From contig NC_080057.1 of the NCBI RefSeq assembly GCF_026212465.1, positions 23,695,647 to 23,759,646 of the forward strand: DNA of 64,000 bases, read 5' to 3'. This DNA is from Amaranthus tricolor. Taxonomy: Eukaryota > Streptophyta > Magnoliopsida > Caryophyllales > Amaranthaceae. Position 1 is the stretch's first letter, and each line of letters opens with the position of its first letter. Below, in pieces: positions 47,530 to 61,227 of the stretch. A program made the position numbers and the translations under genes. Below the pieces are notes generated by a model. The model had not been told where the DNA came from and searched no databases. It saw only the letters and a list, made by a program, of their open reading frames with translations.

Positions 47530-48820
47530 TGATTTCTGTTCATAGCTTTGTTTCAAAGGATGTCTACGGTTGCCGCATATTTCACATATCTCCCCTTTTT
47601 CCACCCTTTTCTTTTTGTACTAACTAGGTTCTTAAAAAACATTATTCGACTATGTCTGAGTATATAACATATTCTGGAGCTTCAACCATCAGCTAAGCTT
47701 TTAGTTTAGTTGATTTTTTAACAGACTCGAATATTTAAGCTCTTTTTTCGCGTCTGATGGTGCTTTCTCACTAGAAATTAGCCTTGTTTAGTTTTATCAT
47801 TTGTTATATTTAATTTGCTCTATTTTTATTTTTAGTTATGATTATAGTCTCCACTTTCTCGCAAAACATACATTGTTATCACTTTTGCTTACTTTTTATT
47901 TCCATACTACCATTTATACTTACGATTATTGGGAGGGAGTACAATATTGTATTTTCTTTACTCTATTTCTTTATTAGTGTCTCCATTTTAATGACTTTGT
48001 CTCATTTCATTTAAATATATTTGCCAAGACATATATTGAAGTCTTAATATCTCTAACTGTGCATAACTAAAAATTATAAAAACTTGATATTAATAATCCT
48101 TGCATTGAGACGAATCAAACAAAATCCCACTTGACTATGTTTTAACTTATAAATTAAGAATAAAATATAAATTAAGAGTGAACTATGAATAGTGCCAAAC
48201 AATCAAATGAAACAAAGTAAATGAAATAAAGATATTATTATTATTATTATTATTATTATCAAAAGCATTGACTTTTTATTATTTGGTAGGATGAGGCTTG
48301 AGGGAATGAGGAACGAGGGAATTATTTCAATTAAAATAAGTGTTAGTTATGGTAAGTTGGTAACCATTACTTTGTGTAGCAGTTCATTCCTAAAAATATA
48401 TATTTTTTTTATTAAAGTTAAATAATTCCATTAAATTAAAAAGAAAAGGTTAGATGTTAAAGTGGTTTAAGCAAGCAATTTGCTGAAAAAGACAAACTAC
48501 TAAGCGGTTTAATTGCCAAAAAATTAAAATTAAATGACATTGAAAAAAAGTTGGGATGTAAAAAGAAAGTGATAAGTTGAGATGGTATATCGATTGAGAT
48601 ATTAAGATATTTAAGATTATCAGACTAATTTAGCCAAATGATGATTCAACAAGATTTTTAAGAAAATAAGTTTTCCAAAGACTAATGGAGGAATAGTGTA
48701 ACACCCATGAATTTCCGACCTCTTACCGAAATCAAAACTGTAAAGAACGAGAGGAAATTCGGGTATTACAAATAGATTGTTATCCATCTCTAAGAACATC
48801 GGAGATATGAAAGATGACTC
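47530..48820. other. AT-rich intergenic region
   Basis: No gene. A short segment at 48697-48776 begins tgtaacaccc and ends gggtattaca; these inverted words resemble the ends of some plant LTRs, but no second LTR or internal domain is seen. Confidence 0.5.
48233..48259. repeat. (ATT)n microsatellite
   Basis: About nine ATT units in the 47.3-49.8 kb intergenic region. Confidence 0.9.
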
Positions 48821-49075
48821 TAATTATCGAAGAGTAAAACTCATGACACATATTTAAGTTATGTGAGATAGTGATTGAACTACATATTAGAAGATCTACA
48901 AGATTGCTATCTACCAAAGAATAAACTCATAAAGCATTAAAAATCTATGTGAAATAGTTATAGAACTACGTATTACAAAAATGTACAAGATTGCTAACTA
49001 TCGAAGAATAAAATTCATAAAGCATATTATAAAGTTATGTGAGATAGCGATAGAACTACGTATAAGATGTACTAC
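48821..49075. repeat. 87-bp tandem repeat, three copies
   Basis: Copies start at 48821, 48908 and 48995, an exact 87-bp period. Each has tatcgaagaataaaactcat, then ttatgtgagatag and agaactacgtatta. Copies differ at many bases, so the array is old. No coding frame is shared. Confidence 0.9.
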
Positions 49076-49840
49076 CATATCAAAAGACCAATTTAAATTT
49101 ATGTCAGGAGATCGACAATAAAAGCAATCCATTTGACAAGAGGACTACTTTTTTTAAAGGTTATTACTCATGATTTTCATTAATCTAGAAAAAGGAGTAG
49201 TATGAGCCCTTCCTTGATCATTTCAAGGCGACAAAACTTGAAAGCTAAGCTAATAATTCCCCAATGAAAGGCTACTTCAATTTCTTTTTCGAGTTTAATT
49301 TCGAACCTTTTTTGGTCACAGACCTAGAGCTGATCTGCCCATGAACCGAGCCAAACCAGGCTGCAGCCAGAATCTATGCTTTTCTAGGTCGAGATCATCA
49401 GCTTAGGCGTGCCGGAAAAAAAGAAACAGGTAAGTGACACCCAAACTGCATTATGCAGTAATTACTTTGATGATGAAATATTACGTCTGACAAACCAAAT
49501 GCAACATCAGGTGCCATGACTGGATTAACTTAAAAAGAAACCACTTCCAAGGTTTCTTTTATCTATATGGAACTTGGCAACTCCCTATCTTACAAATATG
49601 AGTGACACAAGGCTTTTAAAGTTGCTATTATATCCTGTGTCGTGTCACTCGGCCTCGACTAAATCTACCACTGTAGGCAGCAGCAGCAGTGAAACATAAT
49701 TCGCTAGTTAGTTCGCCTTTTGGATTTGCAATTCGCTCAAAATGGTTCTAAATAGCTTAAAATCAACCACAAATCGCTTTTTCAATTGCGATTCGCAAGG
49801 CAATTAGGTGGTTCCCTTCATTGCATCAATCTTAAGGACG

Positions 49841-51483
49841 TTATGAAGGTACGAAAATATTTGACTCGGACCTTTTACTGCGCTTCATTGGATGCAGTTC
49901 CGACGAGTCTTGATCATAAGGGTTATGGCACTTGGCAATTTCGGTTGTAGGTATCTTTCCTTCTCCCCTTCTCGACCTTTCAGTGGTCTTCCCGGGGGTC
50001 GAAGGAGCATCAGTTAGCCTTTCGGTATTGTTTTGATCTTGAGAAGATGTATCCTCTGAGTCTGCAATTGGTAGAGTCAAAGAGGAAGGATCTTCAAATG
50101 TCGAAGAATCAATCTTGAGCTCGGGAGCACCAGCAGCCTTGGATTGCTGCTCAAGGATCTTCTGTGGATATCTCCCTTATTCTTCTATCTGTAGCTGCAG
50201 ATTTCTTTGAATCTGCAGATAGAAGTTACAATAATGTATCTATATGCCAGCACTAAAAATATGCATTCTTGAATAAACAATGTAACACCGTAAACCGGGA
50301 ATTGAAGATCAATGGGTAAACAAGAATAAAAGCATGTCCATAACGATATCTTACAAATGATTCAAAACTTCGATGTTTGTTTTCCAACACTTATCTGCAG
50401 ACCAAGAGCTCAAAATGGGCAAAATTTTCAAAACTGATTTCTTGTGAAGTGTTCTTTACACTAATGACCTGTTTGGTTGTAGCCTCGTTGGTAACAAATG
50501 GTAGCAATGAGATTGCCCATAGTGATTCAACTTTGATCACAAATTCACAATTTTTCATTGCTACCTAATACCACTTCTCAAAATGCTAATGCATTGCAAT
50601 GAATTTTATGAAGAAAATAAGATACTAAAATGTAAATAGGACCATTAAATTTATCAAGAGATTTTCCAACCAATATACCACTAACTTCCCATTACTATTC
50701 CGATTATTTAATACCAACAGCCAAATAGGGCTTGAAACGGTGAAAGTAAACTGAGTTTAAAAAGTTTACTCCAAACTCCAGTGTCGTATGTTTTTCTTGA
50801 CTTCTTGCTCTTCCGAGTGACATGATAATTCCTCAAATCAAATGATAAAATTTGTGACAAAAAGCAAGCAAAAGGACATTATTAACCTTTTCGTTTCTCT
50901 TGCGTTAAAGTTAAAGCCGCATCAGCGTCTCTTGCTTAAAGTTCATCATTTGTATTAACATCTCCGCAAAACATCTATGCATACAATTGTACCTTTTCTT
51001 ATTCACAAACTTTTACAAGAGACAGTCTCTTTGAGAGACGATCTCTGATTGGGTCGGCCCATAAAGAAAATGTAGAGTAAGAGTAGGCAATAAGCTTTAA
51101 TGGATTGGGCCTGACAGACATCTCTCAGAGAGATGGTTTCTCAAGAGACTGGCTGTTTCTTTTTTCTTTTTTGGAGGTAGAGGGGAACACAAAAGGTCCC
51201 ACGAAATTTTTAGAGTGGAACACATTTACAGAGTGAAGCAAGAATTTGAAGAAAAGGCCACAACCCTGCCCCTGACTCTTGTACCAAATACATTTGGAAA
51301 GCAAGAAAAAGGTCAAAAGCATCTTAAAACAAATGCACAATTCGCAATGAATCTAATTATGTTCTCAAATTTATGTATGAAAAAACCAACAAGATTTTGA
51401 GGCAAAACCATACCTCAAGCTACTCATGCAAACGTTTTTGAACTTCCATCTGCATCCTCAATGCTTCTGTGAAATCTATACCC
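49841..51483 (-). pseudogene. relic of a MYB-CC (PHR1-like) transcription factor gene
   Basis: Two exons remain. 51414-51483 encodes GIDFTEALRMQMEVQKRLHE, a stop, then LE; this is the coiled-coil LHEQLE motif of MYB-CC factors with Gln replaced by TAG. 49841-50212 encodes IQRNLQLQIEE, a TAA where Gln is expected, then GRYPQKILEQQSKAAGAPELK and a Ser/Glu-rich tail to the stop. The intron between them keeps usable GT-AG sites and phase, so the relic derives from a genomic copy, not a retrocopy. Both stops are single C-to-T changes (CAG to TAG, CAA to TAA). No MYB/SANT exon is found upstream before the PPR gene. Family members (PHR1/PHL) regulate phosphate starvation responses; this copy should not. 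Confidence 0.8.
51012..51163. mobile_element. MITE with AGAGACGGTCTCT-type ends, copy 3
   Basis: Left agagacagtctctttgagag and right ctctcagagagatggtttct with caagagactgg form imperfect inverted repeats. The inner words ttgggtcggccca and ggattgggcctga are also inverted. It lies in the intron of the MYB-CC relic. Confidence 0.6.
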
Positions 51484-51489
51484 CTGTTG

Positions 51490-52921
51490 TGACAACGGTA
51501 TGAAACTCGATTGTTCACAATCAAAAGATGATTAAGAGAGCAGCACAAAAAAGAAATATTAAGTATTGATATTGTTTAATACAGTGTTCTTATAACGACC
51601 AATTCACAAATATATGACAAAGGTGGAATATGCATGATTTGACTCCGAGTGGCGGTGGACTAAAGAACATATTCCGAGTTTCATCTGGAGAAAAGTCAGA
51701 GGGTGGATAACCCAAGCCGAGTCTGACCCATTGAGGCATTGACATCCCTGCTATTATGTAGTCTACTGCTTTAAGATTTTGAAATTCTATTAAAAGTCGT
51801 GTTTACAGAAATGGAACTGGAAAAAGAAACATAAAAAACAAGAAAATAACAAACTCACTAAATTGTTTTGGTATAGATTTGAAGAAGAATCCATTATGCT
51901 TCCTCAAAGAGAATGCTTCAATTTAGTTTCAAACAAAGAGATTTTGAACAAAGGAAAACAATCCAAATATGAAACCGTAAAGAATCCAAATCTTCGAACA
52001 TTGTCAAAAACAAAAATATGAAACCATACAGATACAAACATCCGCTTCATGCATGCATGCTGTTTATTCATGTTCGTGCAGAGACAGTAATGCTTCCCAC
52101 TAAAGCTGAAAGATCAAAGTTTGAGGTTTTTGGGAGACTTCAATTTGGAGAAAATCGTGAAAATTGCAGATGAATGTTTTGCTGGATCTGATTGCAATTA
52201 ATGGAAATTAACAGAAGAAAAATGCGATATGATACCCTCCATGGAAAAAGTTGAGGGCAGATGAACATTTTCTCTTCTTTTCTCTCTGATCCATGGGCAT
52301 ACAGCATACTCAAAGAAAAAATGTGAGTAGAGACCTTCGTCATTCTGGGCCAAGTCCCACAACGATCCAGATCACACTTAGCCTAAAGATTTGAGACACA
52401 CAAACTGGGACGCTGATTGGGGGTCTGACCTGCATATCGAGTAACTATGCTTATATGCCATTTACACTAGTTGGGATGTTCACATCAATAATGTCAAGCC
52501 ACTTGTTGCAAATGCAAATTCAGAAACAAAATTCAGCAAATCATACAAGGTATCACATATGGAAGCACAAACTTTGCTTGATCTAGCAGAATTTATAATT
52601 TGCTGCAACAAACCGTGCTTGATCATATAACAACATCCACCCATGCCCCTCACAGAACTATTTTTCTATGTCATGATAACAATTTTTTTGAAGGTTCAAC
52701 AGCCTATAAGCCACAAACACTAAAACTCACATCCTACCATCAGTTACACAGCTAAGTAACTTTGAATCAAACAATATAGGTTTACTTTTCATCGAACTTA
52801 CCTGACATTGGGAAAACAAGCAGCAGCCATCAGAAAGTACGTGCTGATCTTCATTCATTCGCACTAATGCACTACAGCTTCATAATCATAACAATGAAGT
52901 TGTTTACCTTCACTTAAAACA
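51490..52921. other. region between the MYB-CC relic and the PPR gene
   Basis: No exon recognised on either strand. I looked for the SANT motif expected upstream of the MYB-CC exons and did not find it. Part is probably the 3'UTR of the PPR gene. Confidence 0.55.
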
Positions 52922-54916
52922 TCACCAAAAGTCCCCACAAGAACATTGTCCACCTTTAAAATGGTGAAAACAACTGGGATCTTTTAATATTATCTCGCGA
53001 GATTTTAATCGAGATATGAATTTTGCTATTTCATGACAGTTATGGCAGACACGGCTGTTTTTCGTAATTCGAATTGTACTCTTTTCAGTGCTAATCAAAC
53101 CAAATGAAATAGCAAGCAATTCACTATGCCCTATTGGGATGCACTCTCGCTCCTCATCGACATCATGGAGATGGAATTCTGCATCAAAAACATACCCCTC
53201 TTCCTCCATCTTCTTCATTAAAACCTGTAGTTCCCAGTATAGTTTCTCAGATCTTGGGTGGCATACATCACCAGTACCAAATACATGTATCTTATTGTGA
53301 AACTCTATCCAACTATATGCTCTTCTAGGCATCAAACCCATGTCTCTAATTGTTTCCCGCAATTTGCACACCGTATCCCATTTGGCATTCCCAGCATACC
53401 AATTTGACAACATAATGTAATTATCAGCATTAAGTGGCTCCATTTCACAAAGCCACTCAACGATTTTTTTCCCTGTTTTAGTATTTCGATGTACCCTGCA
53501 CCCATCTAATAAAGCTCTTACCACCTCTACATGTTTTCCAATTTGATTTTCCTCAACAAATGTCTTTGCCTTGTTAAAAAATCCAGCACGAGCCAAAAGC
53601 AAAACCATAAAAGCATAATGTTTGACATTTGGTCTCCTTATGAAAGAGAAGAACATCATCCCTTCCTCCACTAAATTTGCCGCCACACAAGCATATAGAG
53701 AAGAGGAATATGCAACCTCATCAATTACAAAATTGTTTTTCTTCATCTCACGAAACAAGTCAACCCCGTTAGCTCCTTGTCCATGAAGAGCGTAGCCATA
53801 AATCATGATTGTATAAGAAATGGCATCTCTAGATGTCATCTCTCTGAAAATTCTAGAAGCTGCTTCAATCGATCCTGATTTGACATACATGTCTATAAGA
53901 GAATTTTCTACCGTAATGTTCATCTCAACACCATTCCTAATCAAGTAACAATGAATTTCTTTTCCCTGCTTATGGGATGTCATTCTTGCACAGGCAGGTA
54001 AAATGCTTGAAACAGCATGTGGATCTGGTCGAATGCCCTCCGTCATCATCTTCTTGAACAATTTGAGACCTTCATTGTATCCTCCATTCTTCACATAACC
54101 GCGGATCATTTCTGTCCAAGAGATGGGGTCTCTTGATGACATATCATCAAATACTTCACGAGCACTTTCGATGCTCCCACAATCCAAATACATTTTGAGC
54201 AAGGAATTACACACCAAGACATGAGTTCCCAATTCACAAGTCTTGGCTATCTTATGCACTCTTCTTCCATCTTGCAGTGATCGAAGCATGCCACATGCAC
54301 CAATTGCAGTCATTATTGCCACGGCATCAATTTCGGCACTCAAGGTTACCATTTGGTAGAACACATCAAGCGCTAACTTGGGTTTATGTTCCTTCAAGTA
54401 CATGGAAATGAGCAAGGTTCCAAAGACAGAGCTTTTTCCCACACTCAACGTGTTGAAGACTTGTCTTACTGTTTTGGCGCCATCTAAATGACCATACATT
54501 TTCATCAAGGCACTAATGACATAATCTTCAGAAGAAATACCTAGTTTAACAGCATGTGCATGAACCTGTCTCCCAAGAAACAAGGAATCTGATAGGTGAG
54601 AAGCAGCCAAAATACGAGGAATCGTGTGCTTATCAGGAAAAACACCTCGTAACAGCATTTGTTGATATATGTACATGACATTATCTATCTCTCCAATCGC
54701 AAGATGAGTTCGAATAAGATTATTCCAAGCAAAAGTATCCGAGTTAGGCATCTTATCAAGCACATGGTGGCTCACTGGTAAGTCTATTGATTTTGAGACT
54801 ACATGAGGATGCTTTTGGGAATAAAATTTACACCTGGAATTGTCCTTCAGAGGCAAGTATTTCTGACTCTTAGCAATCAGGTATGAATATGACTGTGGAG
54901 ATGCAACCGCTTCCAT
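52922..54916 (-). CDS. PLS-class DYW-type pentatricopeptide repeat protein
   Basis: Single 664-residue reading frame without introns in the coding part, usual for the family. DYW proteins bind organellar transcripts and carry a cytidine-deaminase-like domain for C-to-U editing. Visible: short N-terminal region that may be a targeting peptide; P, L and S repeats from about residue 45 (FAWNNLIRTHLAIGEIDNVMYIYQQM, shown here only as the start of the array); E/E+ motifs; and the C-terminal DYW domain with the zinc/catalytic HSE (HSELLAISFGL) and CHNCH. The last three residues are DFW instead of DYW, a known kind of variant. Editing target and organelle cannot be read from sequence. An upstream 5' non-coding exon near 57.4 kb is plausible. 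Confidence 0.92.
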   Translation of the reverse strand: MEAVASPQSYSYLIAKSQKYLPLKDNSRCKFYSQKHPHVVSKSIDLPVSHHVLDKMPNSDTFAWNNLIRTHLAIGEIDNVMYIYQQMLLRGVFPDKHTIPRILAASHLSDSLFLGRQVHAHAVKLGISSEDYVISALMKMYGHLDGAKTVRQVFNTLSVGKSSVFGTLLISMYLKEHKPKLALDVFYQMVTLSAEIDAVAIMTAIGACGMLRSLQDGRRVHKIAKTCELGTHVLVCNSLLKMYLDCGSIESAREVFDDMSSRDPISWTEMIRGYVKNGGYNEGLKLFKKMMTEGIRPDPHAVSSILPACARMTSHKQGKEIHCYLIRNGVEMNITVENSLIDMYVKSGSIEAASRIFREMTSRDAISYTIMIYGYALHGQGANGVDLFREMKKNNFVIDEVAYSSSLYACVAANLVEEGMMFFSFIRRPNVKHYAFMVLLLARAGFFNKAKTFVEENQIGKHVEVVRALLDGCRVHRNTKTGKKIVEWLCEMEPLNADNYIMLSNWYAGNAKWDTVCKLRETIRDMGLMPRRAYSWIEFHNKIHVFGTGDVCHPRSEKLYWELQVLMKKMEEEGYVFDAEFHLHDVDEERECIPIGHSELLAISFGLISTEKSTIRITKNSRVCHNCHEIAKFISRLKSREIILKDPSCFHHFKGGQCSCGDFW

Positions 54917-57405
54917 TTGTTAAGGCAAGAGAATTGCTTATCTATTAATGAATTGAATCAATAGTCCCCCTTGTTTAATTTAAAACTTAATCCTGCGTGA
55001 TCAAAAAGAATGAAAATGAGCACTAAAAGCCCTATACTTGATGAAAACAACCGAAAAGTGGATTTGGTATGTGGTGACTCCAGGAAAGTTAAATGCAACT
55101 AAGTAAACTTCACTTGAAAACTATAAACCCCATCAGAATTAACATACCTTTTTCAAATATACAAAAAAAAAATTATATAGACTAAATGAAATGCAATGTC
55201 ATGATCAATGTGGTTTATAATCTACTATTCTGTCCTTTTTGAATTGCATCAAAGAGAAATTAGTGTACTTTTAAGAAAATGGTAATAAATGAAGAGAGAG
55301 AATTATTTGTATGAATGAAATTAAAATAGAGTTAAAATGTATGGATGAGATCAAAAGAAAGTAGTGGGCCATTGTCTAAAAGTAGAAATGATGCAAATTA
55401 AGTGGGACGAACCAAAATGGAAAATGATGCAAATTCAATGGGACAGAGGGAGTAAGTAATAATAGAAAAAGTTGCATGAGAAAATAGAAATGAAACGGCT
55501 ACTAGTACTCAATTTATGAACCTATCATTTCTTCATGAGTTGAATATAAGTTTGTGTATCGGTAAATAACTAAATACTAGGTATTTACCCGTGCTAAGCA
55601 CGTGATTATAGAACTATTTTGTAAAAAAAATGTAATATTAATTTAGACATTGTTGTTAAATTAATACAAATGTTATTTTGAACAATTATATCTACAAAAT
55701 TTTAACATAACCAAAAAAATATCAACTAACTATAATACAAAATATCTTCAATTTGTGTTAAGTTTATCAAATAACCTAATATTAGTATTTATAATCAAAA
55801 ATATTTACTAACCCTTGAAAAGAAGTGATATTTAAAATAAAAGGTGCTCATATGCTTACTAAACTTGATCTTCATCATAACAATATATATTTGATTGTTA
55901 TGGCATCCATAACTACACAACATGTAAACATGAAAATTTAAACATCATCTTCATCAATATCTTCTTTCTCTTTGCTTCCATTTCATTTCCACTCAACTCT
56001 TCAAAATTTAATCTCAATTTATAAATCTTATTTTATCCCATATCTACACCTATAAAATTTCTGAGCTAAAATTGCATATTCACATAGCACCAAAACAAAA
56101 ACCTATATATTTCTCCAGTTTTATCTCAATTTTCATACTAATTGAAATAATCAATAAACTTAACTCTTAAAACACCATCTACTCTTTCTTAAGTACGTGG
56201 GATGCACTAAATGAAGACTTTGAAATTCAATCATATAAATAAGGCAAGCTATGTATGTGGCACTAATAAATCTTAAAATCTTGTCCTTTCATCTTCAATA
56301 TAATTAACTTTAGAAGACAAAGAGTTTTATTTTCTAACATATGATACAAAGAAAGATAAATTAAATTGATGAAGACTAAGAGTTTCAATATAATTAAATT
56401 TAATGGATATTTAAGAGTTTCAATGCAAAAAAGACATATGAAAATGAAAATTGTATAAATTTGAGCGGCAAACTATGTTGTACATGAATGACACGTGACA
56501 CAAAATCTCCTTGATTATAATATGTATATGATATGATTGCCTTCAGCTCCATATTGAGTATGTATAAGGAGCTTAAAACAGATGAGGTATGTATAAGGAG
56601 CTAAAAATAGAAATATAAATATTAATTATATTGACTACTGTATGATTTGGTGATAAATTCTCGTCTGTATCTTTATGTAGTACTCCTGATTGATGTTTAT
56701 AAATAGACTTTATAACTACATATATTGTAGTCCGAAAAAAAAAATAGAGCTTTAAGAGGCTTATTTGCAATTTGGTTAAGGGAAGTAATAAAACTCTCAT
56801 ATCTACTATCTAGCATTAATCCTGAAAGATCATATAACATAACTAAATACATGGTAGCCCTAAAAATAGAGTTTTAAGAGGCTTAATAGCAATTTCGTTA
56901 AGGGCAGTAAATAACTCTCTATCTACCACTAAAATCTTGGTTTATGACCATAACAAGGGAAAGATTGCGTACACCGACTCCAAAATCTCACACCAGGTGG
57001 AACCACCTAAAAGTATTGGGGTAATGAAACGGAATGGAATGATCATATTTCACCATAGATATAGAATGCTCTCAGCAATTCATTTTTTGTATAGAACATC
57101 ATGAACTAATACAAATAATTAAGCAAGCATGTCCAAACAAACGTTTCTAATTAAAAGGAAAACGTAATCTAACTCTATTTGACGAATTAGTGCTATTTGT
57201 TAACCAATTAAGCACTAAATTCTAAAAGAAACCTAATAAATCGTTGCACTGCAAGTAAATTAAGAAGCCGCAAATTTAGAAACAAACAAAATGAGGAAAA
57301 ACTTAAGGAAGTACAGCAATTGCAAAATTTATAATCTACATAACAGTGTCCTAGGGTTCTGAATTGAATTCCATTGGGCGTTTGAGAATTGAAGTATTAA
57401 CTTAC
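54917..57405. other. probable 5' region or 5'UTR intron of the PPR gene
   Basis: AT-rich, no exon. On the minus strand an acceptor-like tgatcacgcag ends at about 54996, and a donor GTAAGT lies at 57405-57400, so this could be one long intron in the 5' leader. A repeat A-like fragment lies near 56940-57040. Confidence 0.4.
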
Positions 57406-57620
57406 CTTTAAAACCTCACAGCCATGGAGGACCACAATGAAGGAGTGCCAGGTTACAATTGCAGGGCGGTAGACACTGGACAGGGTTGCAGAGGAGGAGC
57501 TCAATTTGATCTTCTTTAATGGCTTTCAATTCCCCCAAAGTTCAATCTGAGTTTTGGCACTAAGTTGTTAATGGAGCAATTTAGAAGATTAGAGGGTAAA
57601 GAGTTCTATACTTCTATAGA
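57406..57620 (-). other. candidate 5' non-coding exon
   Basis: A GC-richer minus-strand block ends at a good donor (AAAG/GTAAGT). Its only ATG (57424) is followed after four codons by a stop, so it looks like leader sequence. It probably belongs to the PPR gene, but could belong to a transcript I cannot see. Confidence 0.35.
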
Positions 57621-58750
57621 GGGTGGGCATTGAGGTTGGGATTGGGATTTTGGGCACCGGGATTATCGAAAGTTTTTTGTTCCTTGGGAACGAAAACTGA
57701 ACGTTACCATGTCAAATTTTCTTTTTTTTTTTAATCATAAGAAAGCCAAAATCATTTACCAAAAATAAATAATTTTGTAGGAAAATTTAGCTTGTTTAAT
57801 CGGTTAAAAGTATTGACTTATTTGCTATTTGTTTATGTCAATTGTTATAAAAAATTTTGGTAGAAATTAAATGTTAATTATTATTTGTTTATTAGAAAAA
57901 AAGTTATTTTATTTATGAAAATATGAATAGTTTTTAATTTTGCTATTTAACCCACCAATAAATAAAGTCTTTATTTCATACTAATTTAAGCAATCCATTT
58001 CATAAACACAAGACAAGAAAGTATGAAAACCAAACAAAAACACATGTGCAACCATGCAAGCAAGTATACTTGAGCAAATGTAAAAAGAGGAAATGTACTT
58101 TTGGTTCAAGTTAATTCATGTCTTTCTCCAATATTAAAGAAAATTATAGTATGAGGTAAGAACTGTCAACATTGTCAGCATTTTTATTAAAAAAAAAAAA
58201 CCGCAAAAAATGTCAGCAGTCTTAAGCGCAAGAACCAGTAAAAATACGTTTAAAATACAATCCCTACATGGAAGGTAACCTTAAAGTGAGAAATATGGTG
58301 TATTTGAACATTCGTGTGTGCAAAATTTCGAGTAATTATGGATCTTTATAAATCGACTAACAAAATATAAACCTAAATGAACATAATAATCTCGAGGGAT
58401 TAAGTAAAACTTAAAACATTTTAAAAAAGAGCCCGCCCCAGCACCCCCGCTATAAAGCAAGATCTGCAATCTGCCAATGCGAATCAATCACCGAGCAGGC
58501 GGGCACCATGCAAAGGCAGACACTAGAAAGAAATCTACTGAACACCTGATCATTAACCTCTAAATAAAATTCCATAAGCATTGGATCAAAATAACAAAAT
58601 CTTCTTCAGCACAGTACTATTTAAATCCTTCCAAAGTAACGCACCCAAGAGATTCAAGTACTATTACCTAACAAAATACAAACTATTTGATCAAAATTAC
58701 ACGAAATCACTAGGACTTGTAGATAAAAGATACGGAGAACCCAAACACTC
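57621..58750. other. intergenic region
   Basis: AT-rich; probably holds the PPR promoter and the 3'UTR of RPL23. No further gene. Confidence 0.5.

Positions 58751-61227
<2,477 letters not shown>

Noticed and set aside
48697..48776. tgtaacaccc ... gggtattaca segment as an LTR
   Set aside because: No second LTR, primer-binding site or retroelement domain nearby; kept only as a remark in the intergenic entry.
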